Positions 1 to 8,312 of a stretch of 44,351 nt of DNA are shown here, one piece after another. Made by a program: the position numbers and the translations under genes. The stretch's first letter is position 1. Each line of letters starts with the position of its first letter. The notes under the pieces were generated by a model. That model had not been told where the DNA came from and ran no database searches. It worked only from the letters and a program-made list of their open reading frames with translations. This DNA is from CAVSSX01 sp963730735 (GTDB taxonomy: Bacteria; Actinomycetota; Acidimicrobiia; Acidimicrobiales; RAAP-2): positions 1 to 44,351 of the forward strand of contig CAVSSX010000002.1 of assembly GCA_963730735.1 (NCBI GenBank), given 5' to 3'.

Positions 1-898
1 TCGTCGTGGTGGAGGGCTCGCGCGTACGCCGCGTCGCGTATGTCGGACAGGACGCCGACGACCAGTGGCGCCAGCTGTTCTGCAAGCGACTCGGCGCACA
101 GATGTAGAGCGCGTTGGCACCGGCGCAGAACGCGTCGGCGTCGAGGAAGGGTGGTTCGGTCGACGACAGGGCGGCGGGGGCCCGGTAGGCCGACAGTGCC
201 CCGGACGTCGTCGACCAGATGCCCGACTGCTCCCTGCCGTCGGTCGCGAGAATGCCGGCCAGGAGGTCGGTGGCCACGGCACGCTCGCCGAGTCGGCCCA
301 ACAGGATGTCGAGCGCCGCCGAACCTTCGTGGCGATCGACCCAGGAGAGCACCGACGACATGCGACGACCATCGAGGGCGGCGGCATGGAGCAGCGGCGC
401 CAGGAGGGCGCGGGAGCGTTCGCCCCAGTGGTCCCCGCCGGTCGTCGCGGCCCCCGCTGCCGACCCGGCGGTCCGGACCATGGCGTCGGCCGTGAGGAGG
501 GCGCCCTCCCATGCGCCGGCCGCGGTCACCGGGGACCACCCGACCCGGGTCACCCCCGGCGGGACGGCGACGGTTCCGCTGGGGTCATAGAGCAGCGCCC
601 AGCCGTCGACCGCCCGGCTCGACCCCGTCGCCTCGAGCACATCGGGCTTGGTCGACGTGCTGACCACGGCCCCTGGCGCGGCCAGGACGTTGGGTATGAC
701 CAGGGACGATGTCTTCCCCGAACGGGACGGGCCGAGGACCAGGGTCGACCGCTCGGGGCCGGCCCAGGCCCAACCTCCGGGCCCGGTGCCGAGGTAGACA
801 CCGGCGCCGACGGCACGGGCCGCCGTCCGGACGGCCCGGCTGGCCGTCTCGATCCCGAGGGCCGGTTGGGTGGGGCTGGGTCGCTCGTCGATGGTCAC
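1..898 (-). CDS. VirD4/TraG-like type IV coupling ATPase, N-terminal part (runs off left edge)
   Basis: The minus-strand frame stays open to the left edge. It encodes a VirD4/TraG/TraD-type coupling ATPase, a family that feeds DNA or protein into type IV secretion or conjugation channels at the membrane. Visible are a Walker A motif GPSRSGKTS followed by LVIPNVLAAPG, then STKPDVLEATG and LLYDPSGTV, both typical of actinobacterial TraG-like proteins. Further on are DHWGERSRALLAPLLHAAAL and SGIWSTTSGALSAYR. The Walker B and C-terminal half lie outside the window. I chose the GTG at 898 because the codons before it are Arg/His-rich and unlike the domain. The same frame is open up to a GTG at 1126 (alternative GTG at 1009), with a TGA just upstream of 1126. 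No clear ribosome binding site marks any of these starts. No other transfer gene is visible nearby. Confidence 0.82.
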   Translation of the reverse strand, partial: MTIDERPSPTQPALGIETASRAVRTAARAVGAGVYLGTGPGGWAWAGPERSTLVLGPSRSGKTSSLVIPNVLAAPGAVVSTSTKPDVLEATGSSRAVDGWALLYDPSGTVAVPPGVTRVGWSPVTAAGAWEGALLTADAMVRTAGSAAGAATTGGDHWGERSRALLAPLLHAAALDGRRMSSVLSWVDRHEGSAALDILLGRLGERAVATDLLAGILATDGREQSGIWSTTSGALSAYRAPAALSSTEPPFLDADAFCAGANALYICAPSRLQNSWRHWSSASCPTYATRRTREPSTTT

Positions 899-1151
899 CG
901 CCGCCGATGATCGCAGAGGTGTCGGACGGGGTCCATGGCCATGGGCCGACGCCTCGATGATCGCAGTGCCGTGCGCGCGGATGGCGGCGCAGTGTCGTCG
1001 GGTCGACACCGGTGACGCACAGCACTCGTACCGGCGGCGACGCGTGACGTGGTTGGTGATGGCTCGCTGTCGACGGGCGCGCTCGTTGCGTCGCGGCCGT
1101 CGGCGTTGGCGGCGGTGGTCGCTCACGATGGGTCACGCGCCACGCCGTCGG

Positions 1152-1195
1152 CGTGTCGACGCGTGCGTCAACGCGCGCCAACGCGCGTCGACACG
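1152..1195. promoter_or_regulatory. 12-bp perfect inverted repeat upstream of the TraG-like gene
   Basis: The arms CGTGTCGACGCG (1152-1163) and CGCGTCGACACG (1184-1195) are exact reverse complements around a 20-nt spacer. The spacer region also carries a direct repeat CAACGCGCG at 1169-1177 and 1179-1187. The element lies just upstream of the possible GTG at 1126. Its position suits an operator or a stable RNA hairpin; the function is inferred from symmetry alone. Confidence 0.4.
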
Positions 1196-1470
1196 AACAA
1201 CAGAGAATGCTTGACCTGCGTTGCAAAAGGCACTCTGATTGAGCCTTGCTGCATACGCATCACCGATGTAGTCAACGGTTTCGTACCTTTCGAACTACTC
1301 TTCATGACGACGTCACCGCGACGAAGCACGCAGAGGTCGAACAGATACGAGTCACAGCTACTCGGTGTGCGTCAGGGAAACGACCATCGTGCTTCTCCGT
1401 CATCGAGCGCAGCGCTCAGTGAACGGCGAGCGGGATGGTCACGACAACCAAAAGACCGGTGCAGTGTTGC

Positions 1471-1511
1471 GGAGCCTCGAACCTTCGGGTGACGGGAGTA
1501 CCGCAGGCTCC
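1471..1511 (+). promoter_or_regulatory. Possible leader hairpin before the Lys-Ala-Pro protein gene
   Basis: GGAGCCT (1471-1477) can pair with AGGCTCC (1505-1511) around a 27-nt loop. It lies about 40 nt before the GTG start and just upstream of a strong Shine-Dalgarno, so it would sit in the mRNA leader. Regulation is only inferred. Confidence 0.25.
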
Positions 1512-1536
1512 ACCTCAACTCAGCGATGTAACTCCT

Positions 1537-1543
1537 AGGAGGT
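1537..1543 (+). promoter_or_regulatory. Strong Shine-Dalgarno AGGAGGT
   Basis: AGGAGGT ends 6 nt before the GTG at 1550. It is among the strongest ribosome binding sites in the window and fixes the start of the Lys-Ala-Pro protein, implying efficient translation from a leadered mRNA. Confidence 0.75.
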
Positions 1544-1549
1544 GTACCT

Positions 1550-2066
<517 letters not shown>

Positions 2067-2071
2067 CGCGA

Positions 2072-2095
2072 CGAGGCCGGCGTTGTCCGGCCTCG
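2072..2095 (+). terminator. Hairpin terminator after the Lys-Ala-Pro protein
   Basis: CGAGGCCGG (2072-2080) pairs perfectly with CCGGCCTCG (2087-2095) across a 6-nt loop, 5 nt after the stop codon. There is no U-tract, as is common for high-GC actinobacterial terminators. Confidence 0.7.
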
Positions 2096-2109
2096 ACAAG
2101 GGTGGTGCC

Positions 2110-2141
2110 GATCGACGGGGGCTTTCGAGTCCCCGTCGATC
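2110..2141. terminator. Second hairpin between convergent genes
   Basis: GATCGACGGGG (2110-2120) is an exact inverted repeat of CCCCGTCGATC (2131-2141) with a 10-nt loop. It lies between the converging Lys-Ala-Pro protein and the PIG-L gene and could stop transcripts from either side. Confidence 0.6.
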
Positions 2142-2180
2142 GCGTCCGGGGGTCGACGATGCCGCTCCGGCCGGCCGGGG

Positions 2181-3014
2181 TCAGAGCTCGTCGATCAGGT
2201 GGAAGCTCTCGCCGAGCGGCACGTCGGCGATGGCCCCGTGGCGCCGAAGCTGCCCGACTACCCGTTCGCTGAACGCCCGGACTTGCGGGTCGTCGCGCGG
2301 CGGCAGTTCGCCCGGTCGGGCCAGCGACTGATCGATCGACATCGTGCTGCGGTACTGACTCCGGTGTGCGAGCAGCGCGTCGACCTTGATCTGTTCGAAG
2401 CCCGCCACTTGCTCGACGTGGTTGGGAACGTCGGCCTCCCACAGCAACAGGTGGTCGGGACGGTGGGGCGGTAGCTCCTGATCCGTGAAGAAGTGCGGGT
2501 CACGCGCGGCGACGATGGCATCGGTCAGGATGAAGCCGGCATTGCGATGGTCGGGGTGGAGCCGGTAACGGCGCCACGGGTCATGGCCCAGGACGACGTC
2601 AGGCTGAACGATGCGGATCCAACGGGCCACCTCCCACTGTTCTCGGATCCCGTTGCGGAGCTCACCGTCCGGGAGGCCGAGGAACATGACGTCGCCGCCA
2701 CCGAGCGTCCGGGCGGCCTCTCGCTGCTCGACCTGGCGCGCCGCCACGAGTGAGGCCAGGTCCTGTGCCGGGTCCCACGATCCCTTGGCCCCGTCGCTCA
2801 GCACGAGGTGGTGGATCTCGCACCCGACGCTGGCCCATTTGGCCAGCGTCGCCCCGCAGCCGAACTCGATGTCGTCGGGATGCGCCGCCACGGCCAGTGC
2901 GGAGCGCGGCGTGGGGAGGTCGATGGTCATCTCGTCCTCGCCGTGCCGGGGAAGTTCGTTGACGGGGAGCCCGCTGCCGTCCGGCGTCTTCGGCCCGTCG
3001 GTGTCGTCGGGCAT
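2181..3014 (-). CDS. PIG-L/LmbE family N-acetylglucosaminyl deacetylase-like protein
   Basis: This 277-residue protein has the PIG-L fold signatures: AAHPDDIEFGCGATLA near the start, containing the zinc-binding HPDD motif, and the downstream HPDHRNAG motif supplying the third metal ligand. Family members are zinc amidases that remove N-acyl groups from sugar conjugates, including MshB and Mca of mycothiol metabolism. The exact substrate cannot be read here. The start was set at the ATG at 3014 because it overlaps the cofC stop by one base (TGATG), implying translational coupling. An internal ATG (MTIDLPTP) is possible. The gene follows cofC in a two-gene operon and shares its promoter. Confidence 0.85.
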   Translation of the reverse strand: MPDDTDGPKTPDGSGLPVNELPRHGEDEMTIDLPTPRSALAVAAHPDDIEFGCGATLAKWASVGCEIHHLVLSDGAKGSWDPAQDLASLVAARQVEQREAARTLGGGDVMFLGLPDGELRNGIREQWEVARWIRIVQPDVVLGHDPWRRYRLHPDHRNAGFILTDAIVAARDPHFFTDQELPPHRPDHLLLWEADVPNHVEQVAGFEQIKVDALLAHRSQYRSTMSIDQSLARPGELPPRDDPQVRAFSERVVGQLRRHGAIADVPLGESFHLIDEL

Positions 3015-3628
3015 CACGCCCAATGCAGGTCCGAGGGGAGGTCGACGTCGAAGGCCAGCGCCGGGTCCCGGAGGATCTGGGTGGCCAGCCCGAGTCGGTG
3101 GCACTCCTCGAGGTGGCGATGGAAGGAGCCGGGCCCGTAGGAGAAGTGGAAGCCGCAGCCGCCGGGGAGACGGATCACGTTGGTGCCGTCATCCCGACGG
3201 TCGGGGGCCAGCGTCACGCCGTCGAAGGCGGGAAGGCTGCCGAGCCCGTTGGCCAGCGGCAGGTCGCCGTGGGCCACGGTGATCTGTTCGACGCCCATGG
3301 TGGTCAGGCGATCGACGCCGGATTCGACGGCGCCGTTCAGCCCGCGACCCGGCTCCCAGATCACGAGCGCCCCATGGCGGCGAGCCCAGTCCGCCACTTC
3401 GGTGTCGTCGCAGACGACGGCGACGGGCAAGGGAGCGGCGGCCTGGAGCACGCGCTCGGCCATGGCCCGCACCAGCTCCTGGCGATCGCGGCTCGACAGG
3501 GCCGGGCCCAGGCGTTGCTTGGCGTCGGCGAACGCCTTGACCGGGACGAGCACCGCACGCGCTCCGAGCACCTGCTGGTCGTGCACCCCCCGGGCTCCTT
3601 CCCGCGCTCCGGCGATGCCGACGCTCAT
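3014..3628 (-). CDS. cofC: 2-phospho-L-lactate / phosphoenolpyruvate guanylyltransferase of F420 synthesis
   Basis: This 204-residue protein matches CofC/FbiD. It has an N-terminal nucleotidyltransferase motif ARAVLVPVKAFADAKQRLGP, then VAVVCDDTEVADWARRHGA, VAHGDLPLA and LAPDRRDDGTNVIRLP. The enzyme transfers GMP to a three-carbon phosphoacid (PEP in mycobacterial FbiD, 2-phospholactate in archaeal CofC), making the intermediate that CofD/FbiA joins to the deazaflavin FO. The start at 3628 is supported by a TACACT box 6 nt upstream, suggesting leaderless mRNA. F420 use fits the PPOX-type and LLM-type proteins at the other end of the window. No other F420 synthesis gene is visible here. Confidence 0.88.
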   Translation of the reverse strand: MSVGIAGAREGARGVHDQQVLGARAVLVPVKAFADAKQRLGPALSSRDRQELVRAMAERVLQAAAPLPVAVVCDDTEVADWARRHGALVIWEPGRGLNGAVESGVDRLTTMGVEQITVAHGDLPLANGLGSLPAFDGVTLAPDRRDDGTNVIRLPGGCGFHFSYGPGSFHRHLEECHRLGLATQILRDPALAFDVDLPSDLHWA

Positions 3629-3634
3629 CTGGTC

Positions 3635-3640
3635 AGTGTA
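3635..3640 (-). promoter_or_regulatory. -10 box TACACT for cofC (leaderless type)
   Basis: Read on the minus strand, TACACT is followed by 6 nt (GACCAG) and then the cofC ATG. This is the spacing seen before six other genes in the window. Confidence 0.6.
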
Positions 3641-3725
3641 CGGGCGCTAGCGCCGGCCGGCCCAGACGGCGCCGTCGAGGGGTCGGCCCCGGGCGTCGCC
3701 CCGGATGCGTGGGTGCCCGGCGTCG

Positions 3726-3731
3726 TAGGCT
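3726..3731 (+). promoter_or_regulatory. -10 box TAGGCT for gpsA (leaderless type)
   Basis: TAGGCT, 6 nt (CGATGC), then the GTG of gpsA. There is no Shine-Dalgarno. The same hexamer and spacing precede kgd. Confidence 0.65.
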
Positions 3732-3737
3732 CGATGC

Positions 3738-4760
3738 GTGGCAACGGGCAAGGTGGCGGTGGTCGGTGCCGGATCATGGGGCACGGTGGTGGCCCGCCTG
3801 ATCGCCGCCCGCACCGAGACACTCCTGTGGGCGAGGTCCCCCGAGCTCGTCGCGACGATGGTCGAGCGACGGGAAAACCCCCGGTACTTGCCAGGGCTGG
3901 CCTTTCCCGAGGGCCTGCGGCCGACCGCCGACCTCGCCGAGGTGGCCCGGGGGGCCGAGGTCGTACTGATGGCCGTGCCGTCACACGGGTTCCGCGATGT
4001 GCTCGGCGCCCTGGCGCCCCATCTCGTCCCCGGGGCGGCGGTGGTGAGCCTGGCCAAGGGAATCGAGGTCGGCACGAACCTCCGCATGTCCGAGGTGGTG
4101 GCCGAGGTGGCACCGGGGTCCCCGGCCGGCGTCCTCACCGGACCGAACCTGGCCCGGGAGGTCGCCGAAGGCCAGCCGGCGGCCAGCGTGGTGGCGCTCG
4201 ACGACGAGACCCTCGCCACCGAGGTCCAGCAGCTGCTCCACACCGGCAGCTTCCGGGTGTACACCGGGACCGACGTCGTCGGCTGTGAGATCGCCGGCGC
4301 CACCAAGAACGTGATGGCCATCGCCGCCGGGATGTGCGACGGCCTCGGGTTCGGCGAGAACACCCGGGCCCTCCTCATCACTCGGGGCTTGGCCGAGCTC
4401 GGACGTCTCGGGGTGGCCCTCGGAGGTCATGCGTTGACCTTCGGTGGTCTGGCCGGGGTGGGTGACCTCGTGGCCACCTGCATCAGCCCCCGCAGTCGGA
4501 ACCGGACGGTCGGCTTCGAGCTGGGCCGGGGGCGGTCGCTCGACGAGGTGCTCATCGGTATGCAGATGGTCGCCGAGGGCGTGAAGACGGCGGCCCCGTT
4601 GGTGGCCTTGGCGACGGCGCACGGCGTGGAGATGCCGATCGCCGAACAGATCGCCGCCATCGTGGACGGCCGGGCGACACCGGCCCAGGCGTTGGGGTCG
4701 CTCATGGACCGACCGGCGCGTTCGGAGTGGGACACCACCCTCCTGCGAGGGCTGACCTGA
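3738..4760 (+). CDS. gpsA: NAD(P)-dependent glycerol-3-phosphate dehydrogenase
   Basis: This 340-residue enzyme reversibly reduces dihydroxyacetone phosphate to sn-glycerol-3-phosphate in the cytoplasm, supplying the phospholipid backbone. The Rossmann motif GAGSWGT is at residues 10-16. VSLAKGIE carries the conserved lysine near residue 107, and EIAGATKNVMAIAAGM carries the catalytic lysine near residue 190. GLAGVGDLVATC and SRNRTVGFELGRG are typical C-terminal signatures. Length matches the family. Translation begins at a GTG directly behind a TAGGCT box, so the mRNA is probably leaderless. It is divergent from cofC and convergent with the mannosidase gene. Confidence 0.96.
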   Translation: MATGKVAVVGAGSWGTVVARLIAARTETLLWARSPELVATMVERRENPRYLPGLAFPEGLRPTADLAEVARGAEVVLMAVPSHGFRDVLGALAPHLVPGAAVVSLAKGIEVGTNLRMSEVVAEVAPGSPAGVLTGPNLAREVAEGQPAASVVALDDETLATEVQQLLHTGSFRVYTGTDVVGCEIAGATKNVMAIAAGMCDGLGFGENTRALLITRGLAELGRLGVALGGHALTFGGLAGVGDLVATCISPRSRNRTVGFELGRGRSLDEVLIGMQMVAEGVKTAAPLVALATAHGVEMPIAEQIAAIVDGRATPAQALGSLMDRPARSEWDTTLLRGLT

Positions 4761-4769
4761 ACCTCGGCG

Positions 4770-7439
4770 CTAGTGCTCGGGATCGAGGAGCAGCGTGGCG
4801 ATGCCATGCCCCCGAAGTTCGAACTGCCCCTCGAAGGACTGGGTGGGCCGCCCCCGAAGGTCGACCAGCCAACCGGTCCTGGTCCCCAGCCGCACAGTGG
4901 TCGGCTCGCCGGTCGGGTTGAACACCCGGACCTCCAGGGCGCCGGCGCTGCGTCGCACCGAGCTGACCTCGGCGCCGTCGACGACCAGGGCGCTGCCGCT
5001 CGGTCCCCTGGTGCCGCCACCGAACGACGGGACCGTCTCCATCGGGAGGAGCACGTCGTCGGCCAGGACCCAGGGGTCGACGTCGCCCACGGCCACGGCG
5101 TAGCGGTTCTCGATCCGGTGCCCTGCCAGCTGGAGTCCCTCGACCGGGGTCAGTGGGCCGGCGGGGAAGGGTCGGTAGGCCATCCCGAGACGCGAGAGCA
5201 TGCCGGTGGAGCGCAGCAGGGTGATGGCCAATGCCGTGGCCCGCGGCTCGTCGCCCTCGGTGGGCTCGACGAGCTCGTACTCGACGACGCCGTCGTGGAC
5301 CACGGTCAGTCCGCCGGCCGTGACGAACCGGCGGGCCGGGAACGTGGGGAGCCCGAACTCGTCGGGTCGGCCCTCGGCGGTGAGTCCCCGGGTGACGGTG
5401 GCGAAGGCACATTCGGCCTCCGAGGTGGCGGCGGGCGACGGCAGAGGGAGGTGGACCCGAAGGCGGTGGTCCCGGGCCGGGTTGACGAACGACGTCGCCA
5501 CCCGGACCACCTTCTCGTCCGCTCGGACCTCGAGCTCGGTGGTCACCTCCACCTCGTGGTGACCCACCCGCTTCTGGGAGGCCCCGTCGACGTGGTCCGG
5601 CCACTCGTAGACGGCGGTGACCACCGCCGTGGCCCGTACCGGACCCGCCTCGCCGAGGGCGACGCTGACCGAGGTCGGTCGGTCGACCCGGCTGTCGGAC
5701 CGGGGCGGTGAGTAGTTGTAGGAGTCGCCCAGATCGCCCTCGTCGACCAGTCGCCCGAACCCGGGTGCGCCGTCGATCGAGAACGTCCCGTCAGTCGGGT
5801 CGACGACCACGGTGACCAGACCGTTGGCCAGCGTGATCCCGCCGTCCTCGGTCGAGCCGGTCACCGGATGGGTGAGGGGCGCCGGGGTGAACGCCGACCA
5901 ACCGAAGCCGGGCACCTGCGCCACCCGGGCGGCGATGCGTCGGATCGGCGGCTGGTCGAGGCGCACGCGCACCATGACGTCGGGCCGGGCACCGAGGCGG
6001 GTGTAGAGGTCCTGCTTCACCTGGGCGATGGGGACGCCCGGCCGCTCCTCGGCGCCGATCGACACCGTGAGGTCGATGCCCGTGTCGTCCTCGGTGACCG
6101 TCACCTCCTGGACCCAGGCGTCGTTGTCGATGCGGGGGCCCTGCAACATGCCGAGCACGGTGCGCACGGTGGTGGCGTCGAGCGTCATCTGTCCCGGAAG
6201 CTGCTGGCGTTCCGAGAGGACCTGGACGTCGGGTCCCGGTGGCGTCTCTGCACCGACCACCAACTCGACCATCCCACTGCGCACGTGCCCCGAGCCGTTC
6301 ACGACCACCGGTCCCGGTTGGGCCATCGAGCGGCCGAGCTCGACCAGGGCCGAGTTGGCCACGCCCTCGGCGATCGAGCGGGACTCGCTGAAACGATGGA
6401 GGACGGCGTCGACCACCTCGTCGACGGAGCAGGCGCAGATCGAGTCGTGGGCCGCGTTGCGGATGACCTCGAGCCAGGCGAGGTCCAACAACCGCTCGGG
6501 CCACGAGGTTGCCGGCGTGAAGAGGGCGGCGTAGGGCTCGGCCCGACGCTCCAGCGCTCGCTCGGTCCGGGCGGCGGACTGCTTCACGTCGACCCGGTTG
6601 GAGACCACGCCCATCAGCAGGTTGGACCGAGCGCCGGACCGGAGCTCGCCGGTCCACGTCGTCAGGCCCTCGGTCGGCGCGGTGGCCAGATAGTCGGGCA
6701 ACGACGTGACCTCGAAGCGGAAGTGGTCCTGCTGGGCGTTGGCCTCGGCCACGACCCGGCCCAGGAAGGGCTGGGGGCGGAGGTGGTCCGAGCCGTTCAT
6801 GCAGAGCAGGGACCCGATGAGGAACCCACCGATCTCGTCCTCGTGATCGGCGATGCGCTCGACCAACGCCTTTGCGTCGTCGGGCAGCGACGCCCCGTTC
6901 CCGTACCCGGTCGGCAGGTACTCGGCCCGGACCCGGGAGCCGTCGGGTGCCTCCCACCAGAAGCCGGTGCTGGTCACGGCCGAAGGGACACCCCGCCACA
7001 CCACGGTGTGCGAGAAGCCGGCCTCGGTCAGGATCTGGGGCATCTGGGCGATGTGGCCGAACATGTCCGGCAGGTAGCCGACCTCCATCACGCCCCCGAA
7101 CGCCGCACCCCGGGCCAGACCGCGCTGCAGGTTCCGGATGATGGTCTCGCCGGAGACCAGGAACTCGTCCATGAGGATGTACCAGGGGCCCATGGTCAAT
7201 CGACCCGAGGCGGCCAGGGCCCGGATGCGGTCCTCGGCCTCCGGCCGGACCTCGAGGTAGTCGTCCACCACGGCCATCTGGCCGTCGAGCATGAAGCGGG
7301 CGTAGGAGGGATCCGACTCGAGGAGGGGCAGCAGCCCGTCCAGCAGCTCGACCAGGCGGAGCCGGAACTGTTGGAACGGTTCGTACCATTCGCGGTCCCA
7401 GTGGGTGTGGGGGACGATGGCAACGGTGCGCGGTTCCAT
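4770..7439 (-). CDS. Glycoside hydrolase family 38 alpha-mannosidase
   Basis: This 889-residue protein opens with VAIVPHTHWDREWYEPFQQF, the HTHWDREW zinc/substrate signature of GH38. GYLPDMFGHIAQMPQIL contains the nucleophile aspartate region (DMFGH). ARSNLLMGVVSNRVDVK and NAAHDSICACSVDEV follow, all in the N-terminal catalytic barrel. The C-terminal half is the beta-rich GH38 domain. It resembles bacterial MngB-type or lysosomal-type alpha-mannosidases that cleave terminal alpha-mannose (or mannosylglycerate). The substrate is not determinable. There is no signal peptide, so it is probably cytoplasmic. A TAACCT box 6 nt before the ATG suggests a leaderless transcript. No sugar transporter adjoins it. 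Confidence 0.93.
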   Translation of the reverse strand: MEPRTVAIVPHTHWDREWYEPFQQFRLRLVELLDGLLPLLESDPSYARFMLDGQMAVVDDYLEVRPEAEDRIRALAASGRLTMGPWYILMDEFLVSGETIIRNLQRGLARGAAFGGVMEVGYLPDMFGHIAQMPQILTEAGFSHTVVWRGVPSAVTSTGFWWEAPDGSRVRAEYLPTGYGNGASLPDDAKALVERIADHEDEIGGFLIGSLLCMNGSDHLRPQPFLGRVVAEANAQQDHFRFEVTSLPDYLATAPTEGLTTWTGELRSGARSNLLMGVVSNRVDVKQSAARTERALERRAEPYAALFTPATSWPERLLDLAWLEVIRNAAHDSICACSVDEVVDAVLHRFSESRSIAEGVANSALVELGRSMAQPGPVVVNGSGHVRSGMVELVVGAETPPGPDVQVLSERQQLPGQMTLDATTVRTVLGMLQGPRIDNDAWVQEVTVTEDDTGIDLTVSIGAEERPGVPIAQVKQDLYTRLGARPDVMVRVRLDQPPIRRIAARVAQVPGFGWSAFTPAPLTHPVTGSTEDGGITLANGLVTVVVDPTDGTFSIDGAPGFGRLVDEGDLGDSYNYSPPRSDSRVDRPTSVSVALGEAGPVRATAVVTAVYEWPDHVDGASQKRVGHHEVEVTTELEVRADEKVVRVATSFVNPARDHRLRVHLPLPSPAATSEAECAFATVTRGLTAEGRPDEFGLPTFPARRFVTAGGLTVVHDGVVEYELVEPTEGDEPRATALAITLLRSTGMLSRLGMAYRPFPAGPLTPVEGLQLAGHRIENRYAVAVGDVDPWVLADDVLLPMETVPSFGGGTRGPSGSALVVDGAEVSSVRRSAGALEVRVFNPTGEPTTVRLGTRTGWLVDLRGRPTQSFEGQFELRGHGIATLLLDPEH

Positions 7440-7445
7440 GGCCCA

Positions 7446-7451
7446 AGGTTA
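7446..7451 (-). promoter_or_regulatory. -10 box TAACCT for the GH38 gene
   Basis: On the minus strand TAACCT is followed by TGGGCC (6 nt) and the ATG. It lies about 45 nt from the divergent rnhB promoter. Confidence 0.6.
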
Positions 7452-7495
7452 CGGGGGCCGTGCGCAGCTGCCGCGCCGGCCCGGCGCCGCCTCGG

Positions 7496-7501
7496 TACGC
7501 T
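7496..7501 (+). promoter_or_regulatory. -10 box TACGCT for rnhB
   Basis: TACGCT, 6 nt (GCGGCG), then GTG at 7508. The spacing supports GTG 7508 over longer in-frame starts such as 7460. Confidence 0.6.
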
Positions 7502-7507
7502 GCGGCG

Positions 7508-8230
7508 GTGGTCATCCAGACGGACGCCGACGTCGCCCCGAGCGTCCCGTCCGCCCGCCGTTCGACGCCCACCGCCGGTCGACGAACGGGACCCCAGCTT
7601 CCGACCCTGGCCGAGGAGCGGAGCCTGTGGCGGGCCGGCTTCGAGCGGGTAGTGGGGATCGACGAGGTGGGTCGGGGGGCCTGGGCCGGCCCGGTCAGCG
7701 TGGGTGCCGCCCTGCTCCGTCCCGGCACGAGGACCAGGTCCCTGCCGACGTGGTTGCGTGATTCGAAGGCCCTCTCGGAGGCCCGCCGGGAAATGATCTT
7801 CGAGGAGATCGGCCGCTGGTGCGTCGAGTGGTCGGTCGGACACGCCAGTGCCGAGGAGTGCGACGAACTGGGCATGACCGCCGCCGTGAGCCTGGCCGGC
7901 GAGCGGGCGGTGGCCGGACTGGCCTCGCCCCCCGACGCCGCCCTGGTCGACGGCCCGCGGGCGCTGGTCGGCCCGGGGGATCCGCCGTTCCCCCAGGTCC
8001 CGGTGGTCAAGGGGGACGCCCGGTGCGCGGCCATCGCCGCCGCCTCGGTGCTGGCCAAGGTCACCCGGGACCGGATGATGCGCGACGAGGCCGAGCACTT
8101 CCCGCCCTATGCCTTCGAGCTCAACAAGGGCTATCCGTCGCCGGACCATCAACGGGCGCTGCGGGGCTACGGCCTGTCGTCGATCCACCGCCGCAGTTGG
8201 TCCTTCGTGGGCGACCTGCCCTGGGCGTGA
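7508..8230 (+). CDS. rnhB: Ribonuclease HII
   Basis: This 240-residue enzyme cleaves the RNA strand of RNA-DNA hybrids and incises at single ribonucleotides in DNA. GIDEVGRGAWAGPV carries the first catalytic Asp-Glu pair. DSKALSEARRE, ALVDGPRAL (third acidic residue) and VVKGDARCAAIAAASVLAKV (fourth) complete the DEDD metal site. NKGYPSPDHQRAL is the usual C-terminal motif. About 30 N-terminal residues rich in Pro, Arg and Thr precede the core and are likely disordered. The start rests on the TACGCT box 6 nt upstream. The gene is divergent from the mannosidase gene. Confidence 0.95.
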   Translation: MVIQTDADVAPSVPSARRSTPTAGRRTGPQLPTLAEERSLWRAGFERVVGIDEVGRGAWAGPVSVGAALLRPGTRTRSLPTWLRDSKALSEARREMIFEEIGRWCVEWSVGHASAEECDELGMTAAVSLAGERAVAGLASPPDAALVDGPRALVGPGDPPFPQVPVVKGDARCAAIAAASVLAKVTRDRMMRDEAEHFPPYAFELNKGYPSPDHQRALRGYGLSSIHRRSWSFVGDLPWA

Positions 8231-8296
8231 GCCCGAAGTCCCAGGTGGCGCCGCCGGAGCCGCGCCCTCATTGACGCGTTGAGGCGACCCCGCCCG

Positions 8297-8302
8297 TAGA
8301 CT
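8297..8302 (+). promoter_or_regulatory. Possible -10 box TAGACT for the DMT transporter
   Basis: TAGACT lies 10 nt before the ATG at 8313, giving at most a few leader bases. There is no Shine-Dalgarno. Confidence 0.4.
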
Positions 8303-8312
8303 CTGGCGACAA

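Larger units (their letters stand above)
1127..1549. other. Intergenic region, locally AT-richer, between divergent genes
   Basis: No credible protein is seen on either strand. The segment from about 1200 to 1400 is visibly less GC-rich than the rest of the window, as expected for a promoter region serving the Lys-Ala-Pro protein on the plus strand and possibly the TraG-like gene on the minus strand. A TTGACC hexamer begins near 1209, but I could not pair it convincingly with a -10 box. The region also holds the inverted repeat at 1152-1195 and the hairpin at 1471-1511. Confidence 0.5.

Noticed and set aside
5868..7652. 594-residue plus-strand open frame opposite the GH38 gene
   Set aside because: Antisense shadow caused by high GC; no family features.
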